Shown: positions 1-11,003, numbered from the stretch's first letter. The stretch is 64,000 bases of DNA from Zonotrichia leucophrys gambelii (GCF_028769735.1 NC_088177.1:38092870-38156869), one strand, 5' to 3'. Program-made: numbers and translations. Notes: generated from the sequence alone by a model not told the origin.

Positions 1-987
1 CACTTCCACAGGGGACACAGCAAAGCAAAGGGAAAGGTCCAGAAATGGCAGTGATTGGAAGCTTGGGAAGAGGGGCTTCTGTGTGAGGAGAGATGGGGAT
101 TACTGGAGTTAATTAATGCACAAGGCTATTTTGACAATCCTGCTCCCCTGTGCCATATCTCAGGTGCTGCAGCAAGGCTCCGTGACATTTAAAAGGGAAA
201 CAAAATTCCACCAGATATAAGGAAATACTTTCTTAAGGGCTGTAATTAATGCAAGGAGATGATTGCCATGGGATGCTGAGGACAGGATCATTTGAGCTGT
301 GTTCCAAATGAAGGGCTGCCTGGGCACTTTGTGCTGTACAAAACAGGAACATTTTATAGTGCCTGGGATAATATTTTCAAGTTAAACTCACACTAAATAC
401 TTGCTCTCATGTTTCAGGGTACAAATGGATTACTACTTGGAGCTGGGAATGATGGAGTATTTTTTTTCCTCTTTGCTGTAACACTGAACCATTAGCCTTT
501 CCCTGAGGAGAGATAGTGGTTTAGTGAGCAAGCATGAGGAAAAAAAAAGGGTAATTTGCCAAATATCACAAATTCTACATGTGCTGAGTGAGCCAAATGG
601 CTCTAAATGGAAATTGGGAAGTACTCAGCAGGGCTGGAAGAAATGTGCACTGTCATTAGGTCAGCAGTGGGAGAAGCCTTGGAGAACACTGTGGGAATCA
701 GCATCCTGGTTGTGCTGGGAGCTGCTGGGGGGAGCAGGACAACAAGGAAACCTCCCAGCCAGGAAAGGTTCCTGGCTGAAATTAGATTACAGGAATTATT
801 CCAAATAATTCCTAGAAGCAGTAGGAATTATGGGGGCCATGGGATGGAGAAAGCTCTTTTGGGGTCTCCTGGAGCAGTCCAGAGGTCTCACCTCACTGGG
901 AGACAGCAGGGCTCTGCCCAGTGCCCAAGGACTTTGTAGCATTTATCAAGCTGGAAAGTGATCCATGGGTACTTGAGGCATGTGTGG

Positions 988-1150
988 AATCACAGAATCC
1001 CAGACTGGTTTGGGCTGGGAGGGTCCTTAAAGCTCATCCCATCCCACTTCTTGCCATGGCAGGGACACCTTCCACTATCCCAGGCTGCTCCAAGCCCCAT
1101 CCAACCTGGTCTGGGACACTTCCAGGGAGCAGCAACAGCTTTTCTGAGCA
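988..1150 (-). mobile_element. CR1 LINE 3' fragment
   Basis: Reads as the reverse complement of the CR1 tail: ATCACAGAATCCCAGACTGG, GGTCCTTAAAGCTCATCCC, GGACACCTTCCACTATCCC, then GCTGCTCCAAGCCCC. A typical 5'-truncated CR1. Confidence 0.75.
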
Positions 1151-1660
1151 CCCCGTGTCAGTGAAAAAAATACACCTCAAACTCTCAGTTCTGCCCTCAG
1201 GATTTTATAGCCCTGAGGGATGGAGCTTGAGGCAGAAACTCATTTATTTTAAAGCCTGGAAGGAAAACTAGATTCTAAAGAAATTATTTTTGAAATGATT
1301 TAAGAGAAGGGCTTAGAATGGATATTGAATGGCCAGGTGCTTTGCCTTCTCAAGGTGATGTATCCAGGCTTGCTGAACACCTCAGGTCTGGAAGGGAAAG
1401 GACAAATGCATGGAATTGATGGTCCCTGTGTGTTTTATCCATGCATATGGGAGGCTACTCTGCTCAACATGAGCAGCAGCAGGTTCACCAAAGAACCTGC
1501 CAGCTGTGCTGCCAAAATAAGGACTGCTTTGGCACATCCAGCTGGGGGGAGATGGGTTTTGGTGCTGTTGAGCCCTAAATCACCTCTCAAATGGTGAGGT
1601 GCCAACCCACGAGCACAGTGAGCAGGTCCCTGCACCACGTGTGGCTGGACATGGCAGGGG

Positions 1661-2326
1661 ATGTGTCCCAGACTGCAAGGCAAGATGTATTCTGTTACCA
1701 TCTGCATGGCAGCTGTCTTTTGTCAAGTGGGCAGCTTTCCTTATCTCTTCCACACCCACTCCTCCCTCTGGGGAGACACCTGCTGATAACAGCTATGGAA
1801 TGTCACTGCATGGCTGATAAGAACTGCAGCATCCCATTGGGAGATGGGAGCCCAGAGGGAGGAGCCAAGCATTCCTGCCTGGATATAATCTGGAGATTCT
1901 GGAACACCAGCACAGCTTCTGCACTGGATTCCCAGAGGAACAGCAGCTGCCTCTTCCCCTGGACCTTCAGAGGAAGAATCCATCCTTCTACAGGATCCTG
2001 CTCCAGCAGAACCAGCCCTGACACTGCAGGAGGGCTGAGCCACAATTCCAATGGGACTGCTGCCAGCACCCTGACCCACAGGGTGTCAGGTTGGGTTCTG
2101 ACTCTGTCAGTGCTGTTTTAGTTTACTGCATTGTTTCTTTTATCCTTTTATTTTTTTTTTCTTTTCCCTATTAAAGAACTGTTATTCCCTGCTCCCATAT
2201 TTTTGCCTGAGAGCCCCTTAATTTAAAATTTATAGCAATTCAGAGGGGTGGGGAGGGTTTACATTCTCCATTTCAGGGGAGGCTCCTGCCTTCCTTAGCA
2301 GACTCCTGTCTTTCCAAACCAAGACA
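1661..2326 (+). mobile_element. Solo-LTR-like element, passerine ERV family (family 3)
   Basis: I recognise the composition from songbird LTRs: a GATAAGAACTGCAGCATCCC stretch, a GTTTTAGTTTACTGCATTG block, a T/C-rich tract, an ATTAAAGAACTGTTATTCC polyadenylation-like site, and a 3' end reading ...AAACCAAGACA. The right end at about 2326 is fairly clear. The left end is a guess at a TGTCCC, and no target-site duplication was identified. The orientation is antisense to IQCA1. Confidence 0.65.
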
Positions 2327-2357
2327 AATGACAAAAGACACGAAACAGAGAATTCAC

Positions 2358-2596
2358 CTGGAACGCTGCTTCCTCCTCGTTGTACACTGGGTCGTGTCTG
2401 GCCAGGGAAGTGACAAACTCAATAGTCCTCAGGGGCTTCCTGGCCATCTGCAGCAGCCTCAGCTCAGTCAGCACAGCGTGCACCACCTCCACAACGTGGC
2501 CCTGGGTGTAGCCATCCGACATGTGGGCCAGGCAGTTGAGGTTCAGCAGCTTGGTGAGGGTCCCACCACCCTGCAGGATGTAGTGCTTCCACAGGG
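2358..2596 (-). CDS. IQCA1: IQCA1 exon: C-terminal lid of the AAA domain
   Basis: 239 bp: two bases plus 79 codons, ending phase 0 at CAG|GTGAAT. Acceptor ctggtgctcag. It starts LWKHYILQGGGTLTKLLNLN and continues CLAHMSDGYTQGHVVEVV; it then has RKPLRTIEFVTSLARHDPVY and ends NEEEAAFQ. The SDGYTQGH motif is the sensor-2/lid equivalent, and the HDPVY-x-EEE motif closes the conserved region. The exon expected to follow (W-[YF]-x-KTPLGKK in relatives) is not found in 1-2357, so the gene runs off the left edge. Confidence 0.93.
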
Positions 2597-5505
2597 CTGA
2601 GCACCAGGACATGCAAAAGAGACAATGCAAAGACAGAAAATCAATGAAAGCAGGAGAAAGATATTTTATTATTATTTATTTTGTTACTGGAACAAGAAAA
2701 TAAGGACTAATAATTAGGAAAGCCAAAATTCAAATTTTTTTTTGTGTGCTCTCTTTTCCCTTCAGATTTGCAGCATAGGGCTTTTAGGCATGAGTGCTTT
2801 TAAACCCTTACTGAAAATTTTTGGTTTGTGCCAGTGCCTTTCACTACTGAATTTATGGTCTAGTTATTCAAAGGCAGGCAGGAAACAATCAATTTAAAGA
2901 AGGAAATCCTTATTTCCAGAATAAATCCTTATTTCCAGCTCAAATATAATAACATTTTATTATTATTTATTTTGATACTGGAACAAGAAAATAAGGACTA
3001 TTGATCAGGAAAGCCAAAATTCAATTTTTTTTTTTTTTGGTGTGCTCTCTTTTCTCTTCAGATTTGCAGCATTAGTGCTTTTAAACCCTTACTGATAATT
3101 TTTAGCCATCAGTCAGTGCTTCTCAGCAAGTCCTTGAGGGCACACAGAGTGGGCTGGGTATGTGTGTAAGAAGGGAAAGAACCACTTGTGTGTGTCCACA
3201 GAACCTGTCCAGTGCTCCCATTTGGATGTGCAGAGTTTAATGCCTTTACCACCAGCCTGTTTTTATTTCTCTGACCCTCATCACAGCTTATTCCTGCTGA
3301 GCTGAGGGGCTCCATGTCCCAAAGGCTTCCAGCTATCAAGCACATGTTTAAAGGTGCAAATTTTCTGTGATTGGGGTTTTGCTGGTTACTTGAAAGGTGA
3401 ACTTGGTTGTATCTTTTAGCTGTGAACTTCTGTGACCTGATTGATTTCTTTGGGGTTGTGAAGTGGCTGAGATTTTGTTCCCAAAGAATAGGAATAATAC
3501 CAATTTTTTGCTTTGTTTTATGTTGAGTAAAGCTCTATTTCAGAGAAATTTAGGAGAGCTTTGATGCGGCCTCCTCAGGCTTTGCTTTAAAGCATTACAT
3601 AGAAATATTTGGAAAAGATTAGGAGGATTATGGATAAGAGGTTAAAAAGTTCCTTGAATGAGACATTTTGAGTCTGCTGTGCCTGAAGGCTCAGATGTAG
3701 CATGAAGATGTTGGGTGGAGGTTGGTGCTGCTGGAAAAGCTGCCTTGTTCTCCCCTGGACATCAATTCCATGGACTGGAGCCCATAACTATTGACAGCTC
3801 TGCTCTGCATTTCTCACTCCAGCAATTTGTGGTCTCCCACTTGCCTCGTGCTTGTGCTCAATAAATATTGGCTGAATCACTAATTCATAAAAGAGGAATT
3901 GATGCACACAGGCAGACATTGTGTGCTGCAGCTCCTGGTGCAGGTGTGTAACACAAGGCACTGCCTTGCTGGGTGATTAATGGCAAGAAATCAGTATGGG
4001 ATTGTGAATCTTCCAGTTTAATGATTTCCATTGTATATTTACTGCTCCCACTGAGCACAGATTGGAATCCTCTGCTCTGTAACCAGAGGGAGGGCTGCAG
4101 CACACAGGTACCTGTGCACTGTGTGTTACAAGTATTTGTTATGTCATTATTTTTCTGTCAAAACAAGTTTCTTTCCTTCTCAAAGGGGGTGTCAGGCACT
4201 GAAAACTGACAGCACTGGGAGCTGAAGATCCTATTTCCATAGAACTTCAGGGAAGCTTGGGGCTGAAGAACAAGCCAGGTACTCTGAAATGGGGCAACAT
4301 CAAAGAATTAAAGCCACACATTTATTCTGCTTTAAAATGCCACAAGTTAACTTTTTTGGGCATTCTGAAGTGTGCAGTTGAAACCCCTTGAGCTGGCCAT
4401 TTTTTGGACTCCAGGTTAGTGGTGAAAGTCCCAGAATGTGGCAGTTCAACCCCTAGAAGTGAGCACAGCTAAATTCAGCTGCTGTCACCTCCTTTCTCTG
4501 GGTTTTGCTCATGTCTCCTTATCTCTCAGCAATTCCTCAGAGCTGTCACCTAACAAGAAACACTTGTTCCCTTGGTTGGTGACCATTTCCCATCCACAGC
4601 AGGAAAATGATGCAACCTGGGAGAGGTTTGCAATGTGCTAGGCAGCCAAACTCTGTCCTGGGCTCACCCAGATGTGCAACACCTGGGTGCCTGGGCTGCC
4701 CCTGAGGGATGCAGGATGGAACTGGACTGCACAATGTGTTTGTCAGAGTTTTGTAACAAGGTGGCAATGGACAGAGCAGAGAGTGCCTGTGTGCCAAGGT
4801 CCCTGAGCCAAAGGGGTTTTCTTTTATTGCTGTTTATTGCAGATTTCAGGGTGCTTAAAACCTCAAAACAGTGGAGGTTTGTTTTATTAGAAAATACCCC
4901 TGTTTTCCTTGAAAGCTTTGAGTCTCAGTACATGGAATATTCAATGATTTTGTCAGAATTGGAGAGGGCTTGTTTATCACTGTAAACATTTGACAGACCA
5001 GACATGCAAAATCATGGATGCCTGTACAATTTCTCTCGTGATCTGTAAGCACAAAAAGTGGAATTTGTGAGAGAGAAAATTTAGTACTCCTGACATGGTC
5101 TGGTTTTGGAGAGGCTGAGAAGTTGTGTTGTTTGGAGTATGGAGACTGGAAATTCAGAACTGCAAACTGGAACCAGAAATTCAGAAGCAATGTGTTAAAA
5201 AAAATTAAAAATTAAAATATAAAATATGTGCTGAGATGGGGTGGGAGGGGACCAGCTCAGCTTGGTGCACACTGAACTCATGGAAAAATGTGAATTGGTG
5301 GTGAAGAGTATTTTAAATTATTCTCCTAGCTTCCACTTTTATTATTTGGCCTTTGGAGGAGCCTGTATTGATTTAACCTACATTGCCAGGACTTGAGCCA
5401 CACCAGGGGCATGACTTGAGCTGAAGGGCAGTTCTGAGGATGACCAGGCAACAAGCAGGGATTTGAAGCAGTGGGATTAACCCTGAGGATGACTGAAATA
5501 CTTGC
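2597..5505 (-). other. IQCA1 intron with GC-AG splice sites
   Basis: Donor GC at 5504-5505 (GCAAGT) and acceptor AG at 2597-2598. Contents: a tandem duplication of about 155 bp (2662-2821 and 2954-3105) and a 100 bp segment (2821-2920) shared with the next intron upstream. I see nothing further in 3110-5500 apart from AT-rich unique-looking sequence. Confidence 0.75.
2662..3105. repeat. Tandem duplication of about 155 bp
   Basis: 2662-2821 and 2954-3105 share TTTTATTATTATTTATTTTG, ACTGGAACAAGAAAATAAGG, GGAAAGCCAAAATTCAA, TCAGATTTGCAGCAT and TGCTTTTAAACCCTTACTGA with minor differences. Confidence 0.9.
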
Positions 5506-5683
5506 CAAATCTTGTCAGGTAGTCAGGCTTTGAGATGAGAATGATTTTCTGGTAGAGTTTGCAGAAAGGTCCCACATTGGCATCAAAGGGTCTCCTGGTG
5601 GTGCCCACGAGCAGAACCCTGTCCTTGGGTTTCAGAGTCCTCAGGAACTGGGGCAGCAGCCTGGCCAGGCGCTTGAAGTTCAC
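5506..5683 (-). CDS. IQCA1: IQCA1 exon: sensor-1 strand (VGTTRRPFD) of the AAA domain
   Basis: 178 bp: 59 codons plus one base. Acceptor cacgtgctgcag. It reads [20 protein letters not shown], then [20 protein letters not shown], then a [19 protein letters not shown] tail. VGTTRRP occupies the sensor-1 position and QKIIL...PDY-x-x-R the strand and arginine-containing turn after it. The exon must end TTTG|GCAAGT, a GC donor. The nearby GT two bases further in would put the next exon out of frame, while the GC site yields TRF-A-LWK, matching the family R-[FY]-x-LWK. Confidence 0.93.
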
Positions 5684-5901
5684 CTGCAGCACGTGGGAAC
5701 AGGAGAAGGAAAGAGTTGTTAAGGATGCTGACAGCTCAGAGTTAATGAGCTGGAGCTGGACCTGCTGCCTGCAACAGGATTTTGGGTTTTTTTCAGTGCT
5801 CTGGTTGTATTTGGTGTGAGCTGGTGAGATATCAACACAAGCAGAAAGATTCTGCCTCCTCAAATTGAGATAAACACTTAATTTCTGCTTCTGTTTTTGT
5901 T

Positions 5902-6006
5902 TTGGTTTGTGCCAGTGCCTTTCACTACTGAATTTATGGTCTGGTTATTCAAAGGCAGGCAGGAAACAATTAATTTAAAGAAGGAAATCCTTATTTCCAG
6001 CTCAAG
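5902..6006. repeat. Copy of the 2821-2942 segment
   Basis: TTGGTTTGTGCCAGTGCCTT through TTATTTCCAGCTCAA is shared, nearly base for base, with 2821-2942, which has an additional internal 19 bp duplication (AATAAATCCTTATTTCCAG). Confidence 0.9.
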
Positions 6007-6589
6007 GAGAAATATTGCAGGGACCTGCACACCTGATGAACCTCGACAGGTAGAAAATTGTAACCTGGCTTGGAATCCTCCCAGCTCTTGGAGGTTATGA
6101 TTTTCTGACTTCTAAGTGTGAAAAATACACTCCCTATTTTTTGCTGTGCTTTTTAACTTTGCTGAGGCTCTGAGAACAAAGGTTCTGGGAGCTAAGGGTT
6201 CATTTCTTTGCAATAATTTACTGCTTGACTTTGTAACACATTTTTAACTGCTGCTTACAGAGCAAATGAGTATAGAGCAGAACCTTTTATTGGAGAACCT
6301 TTTATATCAAATATTATTTATATTTGATAATGTTCAAGTGAATATTGGCTGAAGAAGCCTCACCAGATTGTTGTAGTGTCATTACTGTTAATCCATAAGC
6401 TTTCCCACAAGTTTTTGGGTAGAGTAGCACTTTTTTTCCCCTAAATAAGCTTGTCTTAACACAATACATTTGGTGGATCATTCCTTTGCTTCTCATGGTC
6501 ATGCTGTGCATTTCTGTCACCCTGGGATGAGCACAGTGACTGGTACTTGCTCTGGCCTCTGGAGGCTGAGCTTAGCTCATCTTTTAGGA

Positions 6590-6690
6590 TGGGCCTGGTC
6601 TGGTGGAAGATGTCCCTGCCCTGCAGGAGGTGGAACCAGGTGAGCTTTAAGGCCCCTTTCAACCCAAACCATTCTCCAAAATTCCAGCAC
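6590..6690 (+). mobile_element. CR1 LINE 3' tail fragment
   Basis: Short sense-oriented tail: GGTGAGCTTTAAGGCCCC followed by TTTCAACCCAAACCATTCT. The upstream part is diverged. Confidence 0.5.
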
Positions 6691-7025
6691 TCTGCCTGTC
6701 CTCCCAGGTCCATGCTCTCTCCTCTAAGTGTTGGGTGTGCTGTGAACAATTTGGGATGTGTGGGATCCCAAGCCTGGAGCCAACAGGCTCCCACCAAGGG
6801 GGAATGTCTTGGGATGGGTACAAGGGCCAGAGGGGACACCCTGGACTCTGAAGTGGGCAGGACAAGAAAGTTTTCCACACAGATGGCAAAGCAAGCAAGG
6901 ATCATGAGTAATCCAGGCCATTTTGGGCCCCTAATCTTAATTTTAATCCTCATCTGCATTCTCTGTCAGGGTTTGAGCCCAAGAGAAAGGTTCCCTCCCA
7001 CTGTGGGGACCACTAAGGGTCCCTC

Positions 7026-7484
7026 TGATGCCTTGAGAGGCTGCCCTAGAACAGAGGCTGGAGAGAGTTAAAGAATAAAGCAGGGATTGATTAAAAGGAT
7101 CTCCTCAATGGACACACCTTGGGTAGCACAAGAGCCCAGCCAGGGCTGCACCCAAGATGAAACAAAATGGTCACAAAATGGATGACTGGTCACCAGGTCT
7201 CTAACTTTTAAAAGTTCTGCTCCATTTGCATATTGGAGTTAATTGTCCCATTACAGCTGTAGGTTATCAAATCTCATCCTTCTTGTTTTTCTCTCTCCAG
7301 CCCACGGGGTTTGTGCTCCTGGGCTGAGATTTGGATCATTTGTCCCTGGTGCCCAGCTGGAGCAGGAATTGTTCTGTCTCCCTGCTCTGTGCACAGAGCT
7401 CACCAACCCATAATACGAAGTTCAGACCCACACACTAGAGCAGCACAGAATGTGAAAATACAAAAGCTCAAACCTGAGGCATCA
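7026..7484 (-). mobile_element. Solo-LTR-like element (family 2), minus orientation
   Basis: Begins TGATGCC and ends GGCATCA on the plus strand, the same terminal inverted repeat as the copy at 9773-10197, and shares with that copy (inverted) the TCTGTGCACAGAGC region, the GATTTGGATCATTT region and the AATAAAGCAGGG polyadenylation-like region. About 459 bp. The target-site duplication is not clear. Sense relative to IQCA1. Confidence 0.65.
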
Positions 7485-8234
7485 CTCTAAGGATCCCTGC
7501 ACAGCCACCACCTCACCCAGCCCTGGCAGAAGGAACAGCCCCAGCCAGGGTTGGGTTGCCTTGTGCTGCCTTTCCAAAATACATTCTTGTGACCACCCCA
7601 CAGACACTCTAAGTAAAAAAGGTTTAATTTTTCACATAAAGCTCTAATAGCAAAATATTCTGCAGGCAACAGGAACTGGGGCGGTGTTGTTGCTGTGAAT
7701 ATGGGGCAGAATTTCATTTTCTTTCCAATGGGGAAGCCCCACAGGAGAGGAAGGAATGGAAGCAGTGGCATTAGGACTCCTGAGAGCCCAAAGAAAAGAA
7801 TCTCTAATTGTAACTATTTAACACAGGCTCATTGTTTTTGCAGTGGAAATCTATCCTTGTTACTTTATTGTTCACTTTGGCTCCATCCAATTTCTCAAAT
7901 TAATAGAGCTGAACAATTTAAGCTCATCTCAACTTTTAGCTTCTTGCCTCATATTTTGAAATTCTCCATTATTCCCTTTTACTTTCCAGGGCACTGATGA
8001 GCAGTGACTGGACTATTTTTAAATAAAGCAAGGATAGGTGGAAGAGAGAAATGTGACCTCTTGGGGGCTCTTAAGAAGTCACAAGACTCTCTTAAAAGCT
8101 AAAAAAAAAAAGAAGTTAGTGAGACAAGCTATTATCAAGCAAGCTTTGGCAGGTCTGGCCATAGTGCTATGTGCTTTGTGTGGGCTGTAGTGCAACAGGA
8201 GAAATTATCTGCACTGAAATAAAGAAGAATTCAC

Positions 8235-8321
8235 CTCATCTTCTCCCTTTGTTGCTCCTTTGGAATATATTCTCTCTGTGTCTCCAATCCACACCACTGA
8301 AGGCTGCAATTCCTTGCCCAC
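8235..8321 (-). CDS. IQCA1: IQCA1 exon: Walker-B-like strand (QPSVVWIGD)
   Basis: 87 bp, 29 codons, phase 0 at both ends. Acceptor ccttttctcctag, donor GAG|GTGAAT. Product VGKELQPSVVWIGDTERIYS followed by KGATKGEDE. The QPSVVWI-x-D-TE pattern is the Walker B strand of the IQCA family. Here the strand ends WIGD, lacking the acidic pair DE of active AAA ATPases. The part after TE, where relatives as I recall have a FYKKVP-like motif, is diverged. It was found by motif search because the exon is far too short to stand out as an ORF; phase fits both neighbours exactly. Confidence 0.9.
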
Positions 8322-9465
8322 CTAGGAGAAAAGGCAAAGAGTTGATTAAAGCAGCTGCAGTTTCATACCTGGGAGCCTGTCACTGGGCTTTTGTATCCAG
8401 ATTGCAGCAGCTCAATTAGTCTGGCTCATTTTTTATCCCTGGGAATGTTGAGCAGTTGTGGAAAGCAGTGCTTGGCAAATCCAACTCTTTCTAGTCAGGA
8501 ATGGAGCATTAAGAGCCCACCCCAGACTGGATCATTTTGTCTGCTATGCTTATCTTTAATTTCTCAGCACACATTCAGTTGTGCTCCTGCAAGAGGAAGC
8601 CTGGATTTGGTGTTCAGTGGAAAATCATGGTCCAAGGGCAGCTTTAGGATCCCACCCTGCTTTTCTGGATGGGGACACAGGCAAGGCATGGCTGCTGCAT
8701 GAGAGGGAGGGCACTCTTCATTAAGCAAAACAGTTTGTCAATCTTCTGGTTGAAACATTTAATTTGCAGTGAGCCCAAGAATTAAATTTGAAGGAGTGGG
8801 GGGGGGGGGCATTGCCCAAAATTGGTTTTTCCTGTTCCAAAGTGGGAGGCTTGATACCCCTGGTTCACAGCAGGATGGCAGCAATGCTACAGGCTTTTTC
8901 CATATCCTGCACTCTTCCCCATTGCTATAGAAACGCCAGAGGTTGAGCCATTCCAGAGGTTTAGACACTCTGCTGCCAAATTTTAATCACTTTCCAGTGG
9001 CTCTCAGAGTTTGCTCAGCAACAAAAAGTGACGGCTCGAGGAGTCAGCGGTAACGAGAGAGAGAGAGACAGGCACAGCTTCTTTCTATCCTGCCTTTTGC
9101 TTTTTTTATTTTTTTCCTTTAATTCCCCCTAGTTGAAGCTGCTGCTTCCAGGAAGGCAGCTGACAAAACCCAGGGGCTGTGTACATCACAGGCTGCTGGC
9201 TGATTGGCAGCCAGGCAGGAGGAATTGAGTTGTGAGCAGCTCTGCAGCTCATTTTGGTGGCTGTGTTTCAAAGGGTGAGTGTGGGAGTGCAGGAGGGGTG
9301 GGCTGGGATGGGGGAGAGCACGGGGAACAAGGGCTGGTCACTTTGTTTGCTGTGCTGCTGGTGGGGTGAAGTGGGAGCAGTGCCACCTTCAGTGTGTGAC
9401 ACTTTGATGGGTGGCAGCTGGTCAGTTCTAGAATATGTCAGGTGATACCTCCAAGTCCAGTTGGA

Positions 9466-9772
9466 TTGTAGAACTCTGGAATGGTTGGGGCTGGAAAAGA
9501 TCTTAAAGCTCATCCCATTCCACCCCTGTGCCACTGTCCCAGGCTGCTCCCAGCCCTGCCCAGCCTGGCCTTGGGATCCAGGGGCAGCCACAGCTGCTCT
9601 GGGCACCCTGTGCCAGGGCCTGCCCACCCTCCCAGGAACAATTCCTTCTTCCCAATATCCCATCTAAACCCACTCTCTGGCAGTTTAAATCCATTCCCCC
9701 TTGTCCTGTCCCTGCAGGCCCTTGTAAATAGCCTCTCTCCCTTTTTCTTGTAGCCTTTTCAGGCACTGGAAG
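9466..9772 (-). mobile_element. CR1 LINE fragment, left part of an interrupted copy
   Basis: Reverse-oriented CR1 from the tail (AGATCTTAAAGCTCATCCC) through CTGCTCTGGGCACCCTGTGC and CCCTTGTCCTGTCCC to GGCACTGGAAG, where a family-2 LTR is inserted. Confidence 0.85.
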
Positions 9773-10197
9773 TGATGCCTCAGGTTTTAGCTTTTATATT
9801 TTTCACATTCTGTGCTGCTCTAGTGCATGGGTCTGAACTTCATACCAGGGGATGGTGAGCTCTCTGCACAGAGCAGGGAGACAAAACAATTCCTGCTCCA
9901 GCTGGGGACCAAGGAGAAATGATCCAAATCTCAGACCCAAGAGCACAAACAACGCGGGCTGGAGAGAGAAAACAAGAAGGACGGGATTTCATAACCTAAA
10001 GCTGTAATGGGACAATGAACTGCAATATCCAAATGGAGCAGAACTGATCAGAGTGAGAGATCCTGTGACCTCATGACCATTTTGGATCCATCTTGGGTGC
10101 AGCCCAAAGTGGATCCATGGAGGCCTTTTAATAAATCCCTGCTTTATTCTTTAGCTCTGTTCAGCCTCTGTTCTAGGGCAGCCTTCACAGGGCATCA
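9773..10197 (+). mobile_element. Solo-LTR-like element (family 2), inserted in a CR1
   Basis: 425 bp bounded by TGATGCC...GGCATCA. Contains AATAAATCCCTGCTTTATTC as a likely polyadenylation region. It interrupts a minus-oriented CR1: the CR1 runs to GGCACTGGAAG and resumes with GCTCTAAGGTTACCCC. Flanking pentamers are GGAAG and GGAGG, a target-site duplication with one mismatch. Confidence 0.7.
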
Positions 10198-10335
10198 GGA
10201 GGGGCTCTAAGGTTACCCCCAAGCCTTTTCTTTTCTAGGCTTGACAATCCCAAAGTATCAGCCTTTCCTTGTAGGAGAGGTGCTCCATCCCTCTGATCAG
10301 ATTGGTGGCCTCCTCTGGCCATGTCCTTCCTGAGC
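10198..10335 (-). mobile_element. CR1 LINE fragment, right part of the interrupted copy
   Basis: Continues the CR1 of 9466-9772 after the LTR: CTAAGGTTACCCCCAAGCC, CTAGGCTTGACAATCCC, AGGAGAGGTGCTCCATCCCT, ending near CTCCTCTGGCC. Confidence 0.8.
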
Positions 10336-10844
10336 TTCTTCCTTTGGTGGATGGCAGGAACTCAAGTATTTAATGTTAATAGTGAAGATGGAAAAAAATA
10401 AAACCAACTTATTAGAAAAGATATCACATCCCTGGGGAGCCTGTTCAGTGCCTGCTGCTGCAGTGGGAAACAAGGGTGGGGAAAGGTTACAGAGGCTACA
10501 AAAGCTGTTGGCAAAGGTTGGACACTGCTGGTGTCTCTCTTTGTCTTTCTGGTGGGGTCACCACGGGCTGGGAGGTGCAGGTATTCCTTGTTTGGCTTGG
10601 AGATGGTTTCTGTGCTGAGCAGACCCCTGAAATGCAGCCTAGGTCTGAAACCAGATTATACCTTCATTTTTACAGGAGAACACTCACTGTGGTCACATCT
10701 TTCATCTTCTTTGCCCCTTTTGTTTCCCCACTAAGTGGAAATAGAATGAATAACCTCAGTTTTGGCCCCTAAAGAGAGAATTCCCTGTGTTTTCTGTTTT
10801 GAGGCAAAGAGCCAAATGGAGAAAATGGCCTGCATGTGTTTGTT

Positions 10845-11003
10845 GCCCAGAAAAGCGGTGGATGCTCCATCCCTGGCAATGTCCAAGGCCAGGCTGGACT
10901 CTGGGGCTTGGAGCAGCCTGGGAGAGTGGGAGGTGTCCCTGCCATGGCAGGGTGGCACTGGATGAGCTTTAAATCCCTTCCAACCAAGCCATTCCATGAT
11001 TTG
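10845..11003 (+). mobile_element. CR1 LINE 3' fragment
   Basis: Sense-oriented: GGTGGATGCTCCATCCCTGG, AAGGCCAGGCTGGACTCTGG, GTGTCCCTGCCATGGCAGGG, GAGCTTTAAATCCCTTCCAA, ending at CCATTCCATGAT. Confidence 0.85.

Larger units (their letters stand above)
1..2357 (-). other. Intron of IQCA1 downstream of the lid exon (partial)
   Basis: No exon is recognised. It contains a minus-oriented CR1 tail near 0.99-1.15 kb and a plus-oriented LTR-like element at about 1.66-2.33 kb whose right end lies about 30 bp from the splice donor at 2356-2357. Open frames inside 1.4-2.1 kb belong to the LTR and show no protein family I know. Nothing else is seen in 1-980. Confidence 0.7.
5684..8234 (-). other. IQCA1 intron between the sensor-1 and Walker-B exons
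   Basis: Contains the second copy of the 100 bp segment (5902-6006), a short CR1 tail (about 6590-6690, plus) and a minus-oriented LTR-like element (7026-7484). No exon is seen. The remaining open frames, for example around 6.5-7.0 kb, overlap the CR1 and show no recognisable protein. Confidence 0.7.

Noticed and set aside
8795..8815. Run of eleven G residues as a possible quadruplex
   Set aside because: A single homopolymer run without the four spaced G-tracts needed for a convincing prediction.
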